64,000 nt of DNA from Clostridium sp. AM34-11AC (GTDB lineage Bacteria; Bacillota; Clostridia; Lachnospirales; Lachnospiraceae), in contig NZ_QWGL01000001.1 of the NCBI RefSeq assembly GCF_003435375.1, positions 558,001 to 622,000 of the forward strand, in the 5' to 3' direction. Positions 25,261 through 33,572 of the stretch are shown in pieces. Under the pieces are notes generated by a model. It was not told the origin of the DNA. It ran no database searches and worked only from the letters and a program-made list of their open reading frames with translations. Position numbers and translations under genes: made by a program. Numbering within the stretch: position 1 is the stretch's first letter; every line of letters starts with the position of its first letter.

Positions 25261-25796
25261 CCGCGGTCCATACGACTTTTCAGGTTTTCTCTTAAGTATT
25301 TTCTTGCTCTTGAAATTCGCGAACGACACATGTCGTTCGTGATTTCAAGACGCTCACAAATTTCTTCAGTCGTAAATCCCTGGATGAAATACATCACCGT
25401 GACATCCTTCCACGATTCCCTTAAACCATCCAGGACCTCGAAGATCTGACCGCAGCTTTCTCTGCTAATTACGGATTGCAGCGGATCGTATGTGGAAAGA
25501 TCTGCGACATACTCCAGTTCACTCACATCTTCGTCCTCATTCGGCTTGATGCTTCGCTTCTCTTTTCTAAAATAGTCGATACATTTATTCTCGACAATAC
25601 GCGCCAGCATCACTTTTATAGCTTTTTCACTCTCTAGCTTCCCGCCATAATCCGCCCGGTAGAACGACCAGAATGCTTCCATGACAATGTCTTCCACATC
25701 ATCATATGGCACTCCGATCGCATAAGCCAGCTTCATATACATTTGAGCATATTTCGTAATCAGTACTTGCAGCAGTTCATCTTTGTCCTGCGGCAT
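25251..25796 (-). CDS. RNA polymerase sigma-70 family factor (ECF-like)
   Basis: 181 aa with sigma region 2 (~15-85, YDDVEDIVMEAFWSFYRADYGG and a DNA-melting ARIVENKCIDYFRKEKR) and region 4 (~115-170, WKDVTVMYFIQGFTTEEICERLEITNDMCRSRISRARKYL) with its helix-turn-helix. Regions 1.1 and 3 are missing, as in ECF-type factors. It should redirect RNA polymerase to a small regulon, held back by a membrane anti-sigma factor; the DUF4367 protein at 23185-24075 is the obvious candidate. The start at 25796 has only a weak AAAGGAGAA site. Its 3' end overlaps murG by 10 bases. Confidence 0.88.
   Translation of the reverse strand: MPQDKDELLQVLITKYAQMYMKLAYAIGVPYDDVEDIVMEAFWSFYRADYGGKLESEKAIKVMLARIVENKCIDYFRKEKRSIKPNEDEDVSELEYVADLSTYDPLQSVISRESCGQIFEVLDGLRESWKDVTVMYFIQGFTTEEICERLEITNDMCRSRISRARKYLRENLKSRMDRGHL
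25309..25349. repeat. 41-bp interrupted palindrome inside the sigma gene
   Basis: CTTGAAAT (25309-25316) pairs with ATTTCAAG (25342-25349), and CGAACGACA pairs with TGTCGTTCG around a two-base centre, with a small mismatch between the two stems. It lies in the region-4 coding part and 48 bases after the murG stop. No T-run follows on either strand. Confidence 0.7.
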
Positions 25797-25822
25797 AAAT
25801 TCTCCTTTAAAAATCTCTCTGA

Positions 25823-26239
25823 TTACAGTGCATCTTTAATCTTTTCTGCTGTCTCAGCAAGAACCTCCGGATCTTCTTTTCCCGGTTCCCATCCAGCGAT
25901 CACCGGACCGCCCTCATAGCGCGGGATCACATGTACATGGAAATGGAATACCGTCTGTCCTGCTGCTTCACCGTTATTCTGTACCAGGTTGAAGCCTGCG
26001 CAGCCCAGGGATTTCTTCATTGCGGTTCCGAGTTTCGCTCCTAACGGAAGTACTTTTGCAGCAATCTTCGGATCCAGCTCGGTAACGTCCTTAAAGTGTT
26101 CTTTCGGAAGGATCAGGGCGTGACCTTTCGCAGCCGGACCAAGGTCCAGAATTACACGGAAATCTTCATCCTCATATACAGTTGAGGAAGGAATCTCACC
26201 ATTCGCGATCTTACAGAAAATACAGTTACAGTCTTTCAT
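25823..26239 (-). CDS. HIT family hydrolase
   Basis: 138-aa histidine triad protein of the Hint/HinT branch, a nucleotide phosphoramidase or hydrolase in the cytoplasm. The active-site motif is FHFHVHVIP, and the N-terminus CIFCKIANGEIPSSTVYED carries the zinc-type Cys pair of this branch. The start at 26239 follows GGAGG by nine bases. It overlaps the rhomboid gene stop by 4 bases, so the two are translationally coupled. Confidence 0.94.
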   Translation of the reverse strand: MKDCNCIFCKIANGEIPSSTVYEDEDFRVILDLGPAAKGHALILPKEHFKDVTELDPKIAAKVLPLGAKLGTAMKKSLGCAGFNLVQNNGEAAGQTVFHFHVHVIPRYEGGPVIAGWEPGKEDPEVLAETAEKIKDAL

Positions 26240-26856
26240 CTTTTGATACCTCCGTCCGCCCACCGGTCTCTGGCAGGCCTATGATATAAAATTATAGCAA
26301 GCACAAAGCCTATTACAAGGCCAGACAGGTGTGCGATATTGTCCACACCGGTGCTTGTATATCCTAAATACAGGGAGAAAAAGATCATGATCACAAGTTG
26401 TCTTGTATTCAGATCTTCCAACTGCCCTCTGTTGGCCGTGACCACATAAAGCAGGCCGCCGACCACTCCAAAAATTGCGCCGGATGCCCCGGCTGATACT
26501 GTCATTGTATCAGCTGTATGCGCCATCATAGACACCCAGTTCGAGCCAATTCCGCAGAGCAGGTAAAATATCAGGTACTTCACATGTCCCAGTGCCCGTT
26601 CCAGGTTGTCCCCAATCACAAACAGGACCAGCATATTGTTCATAATATGCCGGATTCCAAAATGCATAAACATCGCTGTCAAAAGCCGGTAATACTCACC
26701 GTCCTCCAGGACTGCAGGTGCAAACATCGCGCCCTTTGTATACATGAAATACGCGTCCTCCGAGGAATCGGTGATCTCCAGATACAGGAAAAACAGCACA
26801 TTCAGAGCAATCAGAAGTCCATTTACATAAGCCTTCTTTCCATATCGGCTTCCCAT
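26236..26856 (-). CDS. Rhomboid family intramembrane serine protease
   Basis: 206 aa, about six membrane helices. The catalytic Ser is in GASGAIFG and the His in NIAHLSG; HIMNNMLVLFVIG supplies the conserved Asn/His helix. It cleaves membrane proteins within the bilayer; the substrate is unknown. The start at 26856 is preferred because AAAGG lies nine bases upstream, whereas the ATG at 26865 touches that site. It is cotranscribed with the HIT gene (ATGA overlap) and lies just downstream of the ArgZ-like gene. Confidence 0.92.
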   Translation of the reverse strand: MGSRYGKKAYVNGLLIALNVLFFLYLEITDSSEDAYFMYTKGAMFAPAVLEDGEYYRLLTAMFMHFGIRHIMNNMLVLFVIGDNLERALGHVKYLIFYLLCGIGSNWVSMMAHTADTMTVSAGASGAIFGVVGGLLYVVTANRGQLEDLNTRQLVIMIFFSLYLGYTSTGVDNIAHLSGLVIGFVLAIILYHRPARDRWADGGIKR

Positions 26857-26878
26857 GGGTCTCATCCTTTCTACTCTG

Positions 26879-27979
26879 TTATTTCATGACCCCAAGTCCT
26901 TTTGCGATGATCGTGATAAAGTCCTGGACATTCGTCACGATAGTCGTTGCAGAGAGGCTTCCGCGGTCCATCAGCTTGTTTACCACAAACTCGTCCGCAT
27001 CAACAGTATAGAGATATACCGGGCGGATCGTTCCGTCCTTCATAACGCGGAATGACGGAGTCATATTGCCCGTGGCAATCGTGTGAAGCATTGTAGCTAA
27101 GCAGATCACACAGGTGGCATCCCGCACCATATCGCGCATGGCGCTCTGTCCTTTATACGCGTCTCCGATGACTTCCGGCATTGGACCGTCATCGCGGATC
27201 GAACCGGTCAGAACAAACGGAACATGATTCTTCACGCATCCATAGATAATACCATTGTCAATGTGATTATCCTCGATAAATTTCGGAATGGAACCGCTTC
27301 TGCGGACCTTATTTAACACATCCAGGTGGTTGTAATGGCCATTCGGCTGGGATACCTGCGTGTAGATATCCTGTCCTAGTGCCGTATGCAACAGCGCGCC
27401 CTCCAGGTCGTGGGTCGCGAGCGCGTTTCCTGCCATCAGACCGTGGGCATATCCGTTATCGATCAGGGACTGCATTGCGTTTCTCGCGTCATAGTCGAAG
27501 GAAAACGCCGGTCCCATGACCCAGACAATCTTCCCATGTTCTTTTTCATAGCGAAGAAGGTCCATCAGGCGGTCATAGTCTCTCGCATAGGAGGTCTCCC
27601 TGCTTCGTCCCTGGCGGAACACAAATTTATCCGCAAGCGCGTCCGCTTCTGTCTGGAATCCTGTACTGTGGACATAAATTCCCTCCTCGCAGGCTTCGCT
27701 CCGTCCAAGAATAACCTTGTCACCTTTTTTGAGATTCCTGTTTTCGACTACCTCCAAATGTCCATCCGGGCAGATCACAACGCTGGAATCCATGCGGCTC
27801 TCTTCCGCTAACACCCACTTGCCCTGGATCTTAAAATATTCCGGGAACATAGATGTACTGTGAAAGTATTCTGGGGCAACCCCATCGATCTCCACGATTT
27901 CCCATTTCGCGTCAGGGGCCTTGATAAACTGTTCCTTTGAAAAATCGGGCTGATGATATTCTGGCATCTGAAAAGCCAT
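26879..27979 (-). CDS. LOR/SDH-type (ArgZ/AgrE C-terminal-like, TIGR00300) protein, possible ornithine cyclodeaminase
   Basis: 366 aa. It matches the TIGR00300 'LOR/SDH bifunctional enzyme' family. Related domains form the C-terminal half of cyanobacterial AgrE/ArgZ and an archaeal ornithine cyclodeaminase not related to the classical Ocd. Visible are an N-terminal ~100-residue domain (VAPEYFHSTSMFPEYFKIQGKWV) and a Rossmann-like part with GPAFSFDYDARNAMQSL and GLMAGNALATHDLEGALLHTALG. The likely reaction is NAD-dependent deamination of ornithine to proline, but substrate assignment is inference. The start at 27979 follows AAGGAGGGG. The rhomboid and HIT genes follow closely and may be cotranscribed. 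Confidence 0.8.
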   Translation of the reverse strand: MAFQMPEYHQPDFSKEQFIKAPDAKWEIVEIDGVAPEYFHSTSMFPEYFKIQGKWVLAEESRMDSSVVICPDGHLEVVENRNLKKGDKVILGRSEACEEGIYVHSTGFQTEADALADKFVFRQGRSRETSYARDYDRLMDLLRYEKEHGKIVWVMGPAFSFDYDARNAMQSLIDNGYAHGLMAGNALATHDLEGALLHTALGQDIYTQVSQPNGHYNHLDVLNKVRRSGSIPKFIEDNHIDNGIIYGCVKNHVPFVLTGSIRDDGPMPEVIGDAYKGQSAMRDMVRDATCVICLATMLHTIATGNMTPSFRVMKDGTIRPVYLYTVDADEFVVNKLMDRGSLSATTIVTNVQDFITIIAKGLGVMK

Positions 27980-28091
27980 AATACCCCTCCTTTCATCATT
28001 GATGGATATATCATAGACCAAATGTCCGAAAAACACCACCCCTGTTTTGTATTTTTACTTTCTCTTTAACGGAACTTTTACCCAGGAGATC

Positions 28092-29555
28092 CTACAAAAA
28101 ACGGTATCTCTGATCCGCAAAAGAGAGCATTTCCCCTGGTTCTATATGAATACTCTCATTTGTCTCCAGGAACCGCCCATTTACACTGGTTCCATTCGTT
28201 GAATTGAGATCCGTGATCATATATCCGTCCTTATCTTCTTCAATTTTCGCGTGGATCCGGCTGATCTGAGGCAGATTCAGGCAGAAATCCGATATTTCCC
28301 GGTTCTTTCCAATAATAAACGGGAAATATCGGACCAGGACGTCCTCGCCCCCATTTTCCGGGACGAGACGTCTTGTCGCCGGGTATATCTGTCTTCCCGT
28401 AAGAAGCACTGTCTGCATTTCATCAGATTCTCTTTGTCTTACATCAGTTCTTAAGTCATTAGGATCAGTATAAATGCCATTCTCATTATTTTCTGCATCT
28501 CCCCACACTTCCGCCATATCTCTCCGGTATTCAATTTTGTCCGGCATTCCTCCGCGCTCCCTGTCCTCTTCTTCCCGGAACTCAACTTCCCAGTCCTCTT
28601 CTGTTTCCCCGGTCTCTTCTTCATCTTTTTTCACACGAAAGAATATCACGCCGGCCATCAGCACACCTTCCGCCGCAAGGATTCCCCATTTCCATTCCAG
28701 AATCCGATCGATTCCGACGATAAAGTAAACTGCCACCGGAACAGCTGCCATCAAAACCGCAAACAGCACTGAAAACAAGTTTTTCCCGTGCTTCAGCCCT
28801 TTTTCCTCTGCTAGTTCTTCTGTCTCGCCTGAAAGATCCGTTTTCTTGATCTCAGAATATCTGTACTTTCCTTCTGATCCATTTTGCTTTTCTCCCTGAT
28901 GTCGCGGCAGCTCTCCTGCTGCCCCTGTCCCATATTCCCTGACCATTTTTCTCTCTGCTTCATATAACTTTTCCTTTCCAGTGTTTTCCCCGAAAATATC
29001 TTCTTTCCCGTCTCTTTCTCCCGCCCGCAGACATTTTTCCAGATCCCGGATCCCCAGATTTTCCTTTTCTCCTGCCCGAAACAGAGCGAATGCCAGAACT
29101 ACCGCGTCTCCGTCTGTGTGATCCACATGGTCCAGAATATACCGTGCCAGTTTCCGGAAACTCTCCTCAAACTGACTGCCACTCCCTGGAAGAAGGCAGA
29201 AATTCGCTTTCAGGTCATCCGGATCCACATAGATCATATCCGGTTCCAGACAAAGCTGGTCTCCGTCCATCAGGAACCTTTCCAATGCCGTCATGGTGAC
29301 GACCAGATCACTGGTGATCTGCCGGATCTCCTTTGCCTTAAATGACCGGTATTCCATCATTCTGGCTAGCGACTGTCTCGACGTGATATTAAAATACAGG
29401 AATGTCTCCCCATCGATCCTTTTTTCCTGAAACGGCAGAAGTCCGTTGATCCTGTTTTCCGACAGCATCCGCAGCGCATAGGATCCCCCGATCTCTTTTT
29501 CCGGGTGCAGTACCATGTAATTTCGGTTCATTTCTCGTTTAAATTCTGTTTTCAT
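28092..29555 (-). CDS. DUF6382 / FHA domain protein of the Tad locus
   Basis: 487 aa, last gene of the pilus locus. Residues 1-~170 are a DUF6382 domain (GLLPFQEKRIDGETFLYFNITSRQSL). A polar linker and two membrane helices follow around 258-300 (LFSVLFAVLMAAVPVAVYFIVG and WGILAAEGVLMAGVIFF), then an acidic linker. A C-terminal FHA domain (~408-487) has the phosphothreonine-binding pattern GKNREISDF, QISRIHAKI and DLNSTNGTSVNG. It may dock the pilus machine to a phosphorylated partner; no Ser/Thr kinase is in the window. The start codon overlaps the stop of the preceding TadE-like gene (TGATG). Confidence 0.85.
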   Translation of the reverse strand: MKTEFKREMNRNYMVLHPEKEIGGSYALRMLSENRINGLLPFQEKRIDGETFLYFNITSRQSLARMMEYRSFKAKEIRQITSDLVVTMTALERFLMDGDQLCLEPDMIYVDPDDLKANFCLLPGSGSQFEESFRKLARYILDHVDHTDGDAVVLAFALFRAGEKENLGIRDLEKCLRAGERDGKEDIFGENTGKEKLYEAERKMVREYGTGAAGELPRHQGEKQNGSEGKYRYSEIKKTDLSGETEELAEEKGLKHGKNLFSVLFAVLMAAVPVAVYFIVGIDRILEWKWGILAAEGVLMAGVIFFRVKKDEEETGETEEDWEVEFREEEDRERGGMPDKIEYRRDMAEVWGDAENNENGIYTDPNDLRTDVRQRESDEMQTVLLTGRQIYPATRRLVPENGGEDVLVRYFPFIIGKNREISDFCLNLPQISRIHAKIEEDKDGYMITDLNSTNGTSVNGRFLETNESIHIEPGEMLSFADQRYRFL

Positions 29556-29968
29556 CAGTCATCGATCCTGTCTTTTATTTTCTTCAAGGCGTCCTGCTGC
29601 CGCAGAAAAGTCTCCGGGTGGATATCCGCCCGCTCTATATGAAGACTCCAGTCCCCCGCCGCCGCGTCACCTTCTGCCGTCAGCGCTCCCAGATTCAGAT
29701 GGAGCTCATATGCTCCCAGATAAAGCCTTGGGTTCCCCATCTGGCTTCCCTCCTGCTCAAAAGAATCTATCGTTTTTTTCTCATTGACGTTATTTCTGGC
29801 CCGCTCCAGTGTTTCCTCCAGGATCATACTGCCAGTCACCGTATCATGGACCGTATAGGCATATCGGATAAATGCCGCCAGGGATAGTAAGACCACCGAA
29901 AGAATTATGGATGCCTCTACCGTTATGCTGGCGCTGTAATATTTCTTTATGCAAGTCGTCTCTCTCAT
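29555..29968 (-). CDS. TadE-like pseudopilin (second)
   Basis: 137 aa. The N-terminus has the TadE-type leader and helix (SASITVEASIILSVVLLSLAAFIRYAY) in which the Glu of TVEAS is the +5-like residue recognised by prepilin peptidase. The rest is a small extracytoplasmic domain with no motif I recognise. The start at 29968 overlaps the stop of the prepilin peptidase gene by 4 bases. It is a likely minor pilin or assembly factor of the Flp/Tad pilus. Confidence 0.75.
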   Translation of the reverse strand: MRETTCIKKYYSASITVEASIILSVVLLSLAAFIRYAYTVHDTVTGSMILEETLERARNNVNEKKTIDSFEQEGSQMGNPRLYLGAYELHLNLGALTAEGDAAAGDWSLHIERADIHPETFLRQQDALKKIKDRIDD

Positions 29969-30396
29969 ATCATCCTCATAAGCACCATCCACAGTGACGC
30001 AGGTAAAAGAAACGGCAAAAACGGCAGCCGCAGTTTTCGGATATTTTCCCTTCCAGTTCCGATCTGTGCGCCGACCATTATCGCAAGCCCAAATATTCCG
30101 CAGAAAATCTGCCCGGAGATCAATAACATCACACACTCCTGCCACCCAAGGAAAAATCCGGATACAATAAAAAACCACCCGTCGCCCTCACCCAGGAGCC
30201 CCCTTGTCAACATTCCAATCAGCAAAAGCATAATTCCAGGAATCATCGCCAGAACGATCTCCCCCGGAAGCCGTTCCTTCCATATGCAGGTTATGATCCC
30301 TACTGCCGCTCCGCCCGCCAGTACCTCCAGGCTGATGCTTCTCGTTCTGAGATCCTGCCAGGCTGCGGTTCCTAAAAAAACAAAAAACAGATTCAT
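29965..30396 (-). CDS. tadV: Prepilin peptidase, A24 family (TadV/CpaA), intact
   Basis: 143 aa, the usual short CpaA/TadV form. It is an aspartic protease in the membrane that removes pilin leader peptides. Catalytic Asp residues are seen in AAWQDLRTRSIS and in GLLGEGDGWFF. About four hydrophobic helices are present (AAVGIITCIW, IVLAMIPGIMLLLIGML and following). The start at 30396 follows GGGGGAG. It overlaps the TadE-like genes on both sides by 4 bases, so all three are translated together. It is probably the only working prepilin peptidase here, because the other copy at 37860-38387 has a stop codon. Confidence 0.9.
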   Translation of the reverse strand: MNLFFVFLGTAAWQDLRTRSISLEVLAGGAAVGIITCIWKERLPGEIVLAMIPGIMLLLIGMLTRGLLGEGDGWFFIVSGFFLGWQECVMLLISGQIFCGIFGLAIMVGAQIGTGRENIRKLRLPFLPFLLPASLWMVLMRMI

Positions 30397-31304
30397 TCTG
30401 TCTCCCCCTTTTTCCTCACACAGTATGAGCACAATCCAAGATGTTCCGCCTCATCCTTCGGTACTTCCCGCACATAGGATATCATAGACCTGCAATTTTT
30501 ATTGCAGTGATAGTGCTCGCCTGCCGTCGTGATATAGACGGTCTCCGATCCATCTCCCTTTTTCCCGCAGACGGCACAGGGCGTTCGCTTTTCTCCGGGA
30601 ACCTTGCCGTTTTCTGCCTCAGATCTTGTGACAGTCATGTACTCATTCGAAATATAATGGCAGTCCCGGAACAGGTGATATCTCCCTATTCCGGCCCCTA
30701 CATAGACCATCTCCGTCTGCTCATCCCCATCACCATCTTGAGAAGTCCCGTCTCCCTTTAATTTCCCGGGAATTCCGATCCAGGACCTCCGTTTCACAGC
30801 CACAGTCTCCGTCTGTTTTCCCAGAACTGTCTCAAAAAATGGAATCTCCTCCTGATACTCCGCCGCAAACTCGATCTCACCGTTCTCTCCGTATACATCT
30901 GCCTTTTTCACCGTCACATGATCCGCGTACTGCCCGACTTTTCCCCGGATCCAAAGAGCTGCCGCAGCGTCCGTACAGAATGCCGGCAACTCACTGTCTC
31001 CGGTTTCCACCGACTCCGCCAAAATCCCATATTGACTGATCTCCTCGCCAATCCGCTCCATGGCAGTCTGAACCTTTCTCTGCCTGTCAAGCCAGATAAC
31101 TGGTTGGAGAAGTGCCAGAAAGAAAAACAGGGCGAGTGGAAGGACAAGCGCAGCTTCCACTGCCATGGAGGCCGGGAGTGAGGAGGTGCATGGATGCGCT
31201 CTCCTTGCCAGCAGGGGATCATGTACTTGGAGAGACATATTTTTCCTATAAGAATGGCATTGCTTATTCATTTCATCAAAACTGGCAAAGAAGAGCACAG
31301 CCAT
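30393..31304 (-). CDS. TadE-like protein with Cys/His-rich C-terminal repeats
   Basis: 303 aa. A leader-plus-helix of TadE type lies at ~44-72 (SMAVEAALVLPLALFFFLALL). The middle is an extracytoplasmic domain. The last ~95 residues hold two related units: YHLFRDCHYI... with a following CAVC, then YHCNKNCRSMI... with a following CSYC. Each has the pattern YH-x(3,4)-C plus a CxxC, like a small metal-binding motif, fused here to a pilin-type stem. The start at 31304 has AAAGGAGG only three bases away; the ATG at 31238, preceded by AGGA, is an alternative that still keeps the helix. MITE-like copy C lies just upstream. Confidence 0.75.
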   Translation of the reverse strand: MAVLFFASFDEMNKQCHSYRKNMSLQVHDPLLARRAHPCTSSLPASMAVEAALVLPLALFFFLALLQPVIWLDRQRKVQTAMERIGEEISQYGILAESVETGDSELPAFCTDAAAALWIRGKVGQYADHVTVKKADVYGENGEIEFAAEYQEEIPFFETVLGKQTETVAVKRRSWIGIPGKLKGDGTSQDGDGDEQTEMVYVGAGIGRYHLFRDCHYISNEYMTVTRSEAENGKVPGEKRTPCAVCGKKGDGSETVYITTAGEHYHCNKNCRSMISYVREVPKDEAEHLGLCSYCVRKKGETE

Positions 31305-31328
31305 ACACCTCCTTTATCTAAATTAAAT

Positions 31329-31430
31329 GTAACTACTCAGTACCTTCATAGTTACAATCAGGAATCTATTCCAGATCGGCTGCGCCGATGGGATTTTTGT
31401 CTTCCAGATTATGTTTTCTTACAGTCAGAT
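31329..31430. repeat. MITE-like repeat, copy C (right end lost), inside the Tad locus
   Basis: It starts GTAACTACTCAGTACC, carries the diverged hairpin (GGAATCTATTCC... GATGGGATTTTT) and the TTCTTACAGTCAG segment. It then loses similarity about 20 bases before the stop of the DUF5702 gene. It lies in the only sizeable gap between the DUF5702 and TadE-like genes, so it interrupts an otherwise tight operon. Confidence 0.7.
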
Positions 31431-31452
31431 GATGGGGGCTGTTTCCACAGCA

Positions 31453-33309
31453 TTAATACGATCCCGCCACATACACAGTTCCCTTATATTCCTCTTTCTG
31501 AAAAAACATATGCTTCTGCAAAACCTCCGCCTCGATCTCAATCTGGTATGCGCAGTTCGCCACTGAGAAATCCGCCTGTTCCGTCCGGATATTCCACTGG
31601 ATCAGATCCATCATCCGGAAATTTCTTGTTTTCCGATCCATGAGAAAGATCAAGCAGCTTAAATACTCCGTATATGTTCTTCCATCCCCGGAGCATTCCC
31701 CTGTCTCCTTCAAAAACGACTGATCCAACAGCCCGGAAAGACAGGTCTTCCAGGTTCCTTCTGTCTTCCAGAACGGTATCTTTCCGCCCGCCAACAGCAT
31801 TTTTACATCCAGCACTGCCTCCCCGAACGCCCACAGCGTCAGGATAAAAAAAGACAACGCCATCTGCGCTGGTACGATTCCCACCGCCACTGCTGCCGCC
31901 AGGACATCCGCCTCCGCCTTTTTATCCGGAGAATTCAGCAAAAACAGTAAGTTCATTGCTCCTCTGAGTGTAAGTACCTGGTTCACAGCATCCTTTAAGT
32001 TTTCCCGGTCCGATTTTTTTCCTGCAAGAAGATATTCCATCTCATATCGCAATGCCGATGGTTCTGATTCATTTTCTTTTAAGAATGAAGAGAAATACAG
32101 CGGAACATATGCATTTACAGCCATCTGTCTCGATGCCGCCTCCAAAAGCCCGGTTCCCTCTGTATCTGAGCTTTCCGTATCATTCTGATATTTCGACGCG
32201 GACGGAATTCCTTTTAAGGAAACAGCGTTCTGCGAGATCGCCGTTCCGGCAGGAAGAAGAATATCCAGCAGTTCTTTGTCAAAAAGCTCCTCCAGGCGGT
32301 CCAATGCAGCCGCTTTCTTCTTATCCTTCGGCCCAGAATCCACTGACTCCAAGTTCTCCATCTCCTCCACGCACTGACTGATCTGCTCCCATTCTGTTTC
32401 TTCCTCCTCTTCATCCTCCGCATCCGATTCCATATCGAGAAGCCCGCATGCCTCCTCCAGAAGCTCCAGGTTCCGCTCGGTTTGCGTTTCATTCTGCAGA
32501 TATCCATCAAGCCGCTCCTTTGCGCTTTTGACCACCTCATTACATGTTGATATTTCCTGTCCCAATGTCCCGGACGCTGTCTCGTCTTCCAACTGTCCGG
32601 AATCCATTTTTTTGTTCTCTGTTTCCAGGCGCTCCAGTTCCTTCTGAAACTGTTTCACCAGACCCGGAAATCCTTTTAGTTCCCGCTTTAAAACAGCCGC
32701 ATGCCTCTTAAATGCAGCCGCTCTCTCTTCATCTGCCGCATCGCAAAGCTTTTCCCGAGTTTCTTCTATCGTCTTCAGTGACTTTTCAACCGCCTGCCCC
32801 GCCTTTTCCAGCCTGCGCACCGAACGCCCGGATCCGCAGCAGGAATCATACAGAGTATGGAAGTCTCCCGCTTTCTTTACCTGCTCCGCTTCCTTCAAAA
32901 CCCCGCTTCCGGACACTGCAAGCTCCGGGAGACGGTACTTCATATAGGCAGCGATCTCCTCCTCAAGCCATCTCCCATTCTCATCCACCATACGGGACAT
33001 TCCGGAGAGTGTTACGTTTTTCCGTCTTGCCGGATACATATTTGCCTGTTCCAGATAGAAATCGAGATAGCGGCCGAAGGTCTCCTTGATCGCCGCCTCC
33101 GATTCATATTCCAGAAATAGGAGCTGATAGCGATCCCATAAATTTCGGTTATAGTAACTCATCACCGATGACACCGCCGAATCCGATGCCATCCGAAGAT
33201 ACAGTCTCGCTCCCGCCGTTCTCGCCGATTCCACAAGTCCCAGGACAAGCGACAGCACACATATCAGCGTCAGACTCAGAAAAACCGTAATCTCTCCCCG
33301 GTACCTCAT
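31453..33309 (-). CDS. DUF5702 protein of the Tad locus (TadG-like)
   Basis: 618 aa. It starts with an uncleaved-type membrane anchor (RGEITVFLSLTLICVLSLVLGLVESAR), the DUF5702 hallmark, then YYNRNLWDRYQLLFLEYESE. The middle is a long coiled-coil and acidic region (~160-330, ending in EDEEEEETEW). The C-terminal part (~420-618) has hydrophobic segments (VAVGIVPAQMALSFFILTLWAFGEAVLD) and a final beta-type domain. In clostridial Tad loci such proteins occupy the TadG position, an envelope-spanning pilus factor. It begins one base after the Flp pilin stop, so it is tightly coupled to the pilin. Confidence 0.83.
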   Translation of the reverse strand: MRYRGEITVFLSLTLICVLSLVLGLVESARTAGARLYLRMASDSAVSSVMSYYNRNLWDRYQLLFLEYESEAAIKETFGRYLDFYLEQANMYPARRKNVTLSGMSRMVDENGRWLEEEIAAYMKYRLPELAVSGSGVLKEAEQVKKAGDFHTLYDSCCGSGRSVRRLEKAGQAVEKSLKTIEETREKLCDAADEERAAAFKRHAAVLKRELKGFPGLVKQFQKELERLETENKKMDSGQLEDETASGTLGQEISTCNEVVKSAKERLDGYLQNETQTERNLELLEEACGLLDMESDAEDEEEEETEWEQISQCVEEMENLESVDSGPKDKKKAAALDRLEELFDKELLDILLPAGTAISQNAVSLKGIPSASKYQNDTESSDTEGTGLLEAASRQMAVNAYVPLYFSSFLKENESEPSALRYEMEYLLAGKKSDRENLKDAVNQVLTLRGAMNLLFLLNSPDKKAEADVLAAAVAVGIVPAQMALSFFILTLWAFGEAVLDVKMLLAGGKIPFWKTEGTWKTCLSGLLDQSFLKETGECSGDGRTYTEYLSCLIFLMDRKTRNFRMMDLIQWNIRTEQADFSVANCAYQIEIEAEVLQKHMFFQKEEYKGTVYVAGSY

Positions 33310-33477
33310 CTAATATACCTCTTTCGCCTGTTTGTTGATCTCCGTAAAGATTGCCGTCAAAAGCTTGTTGATCTGGGTCTTAAACACAATGACAAGCCCA
33401 ATGAGCACTACGAGGATCAGAACCACCTCAATAACTCCAACGCCATCTTCTTCCATAAGAAATCTCTTCAACTGCAT
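33310..33477 (-). CDS. Flp1-type type IVb pilin
   Basis: 55 aa, the main pilin candidate. It has a short cytoplasmic leader (MQLKRFLMEEDG) and then VGVIEVVLILVVLIGLVIVF, where Gly-x-x-Glu resembles the prepilin peptidase site. An amphipathic C-terminus (INKLLTAIFTEINKQAKEVY) follows. Size and pattern fit the Flp1 family of Firmicutes. The start at 33477 follows GGAGG by nine bases. It is placed between tadC and the DUF5702 gene, not first in the operon as in Proteobacteria. It should be processed by the intact peptidase at 29965-30396 and extruded by TadA/B/C. Confidence 0.88.
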   Translation of the reverse strand: MQLKRFLMEEDGVGVIEVVLILVVLIGLVIVFKTQINKLLTAIFTEINKQAKEVY

Positions 33478-33572
33478 ACATACACCTCCCATATCCCTTC
33501 TGGATCTTCTCATTCCTGCCGCAGGCATTTTCCGCCGTGCGGCTAAAACAGAAAGGATCCTTTTTTCAGTCT

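Noticed and set aside
31112..31321. Plus-strand frames over the Tad genes
   Set aside because: They overlap well-supported minus-strand genes, lack ribosome sites and show no family motif.
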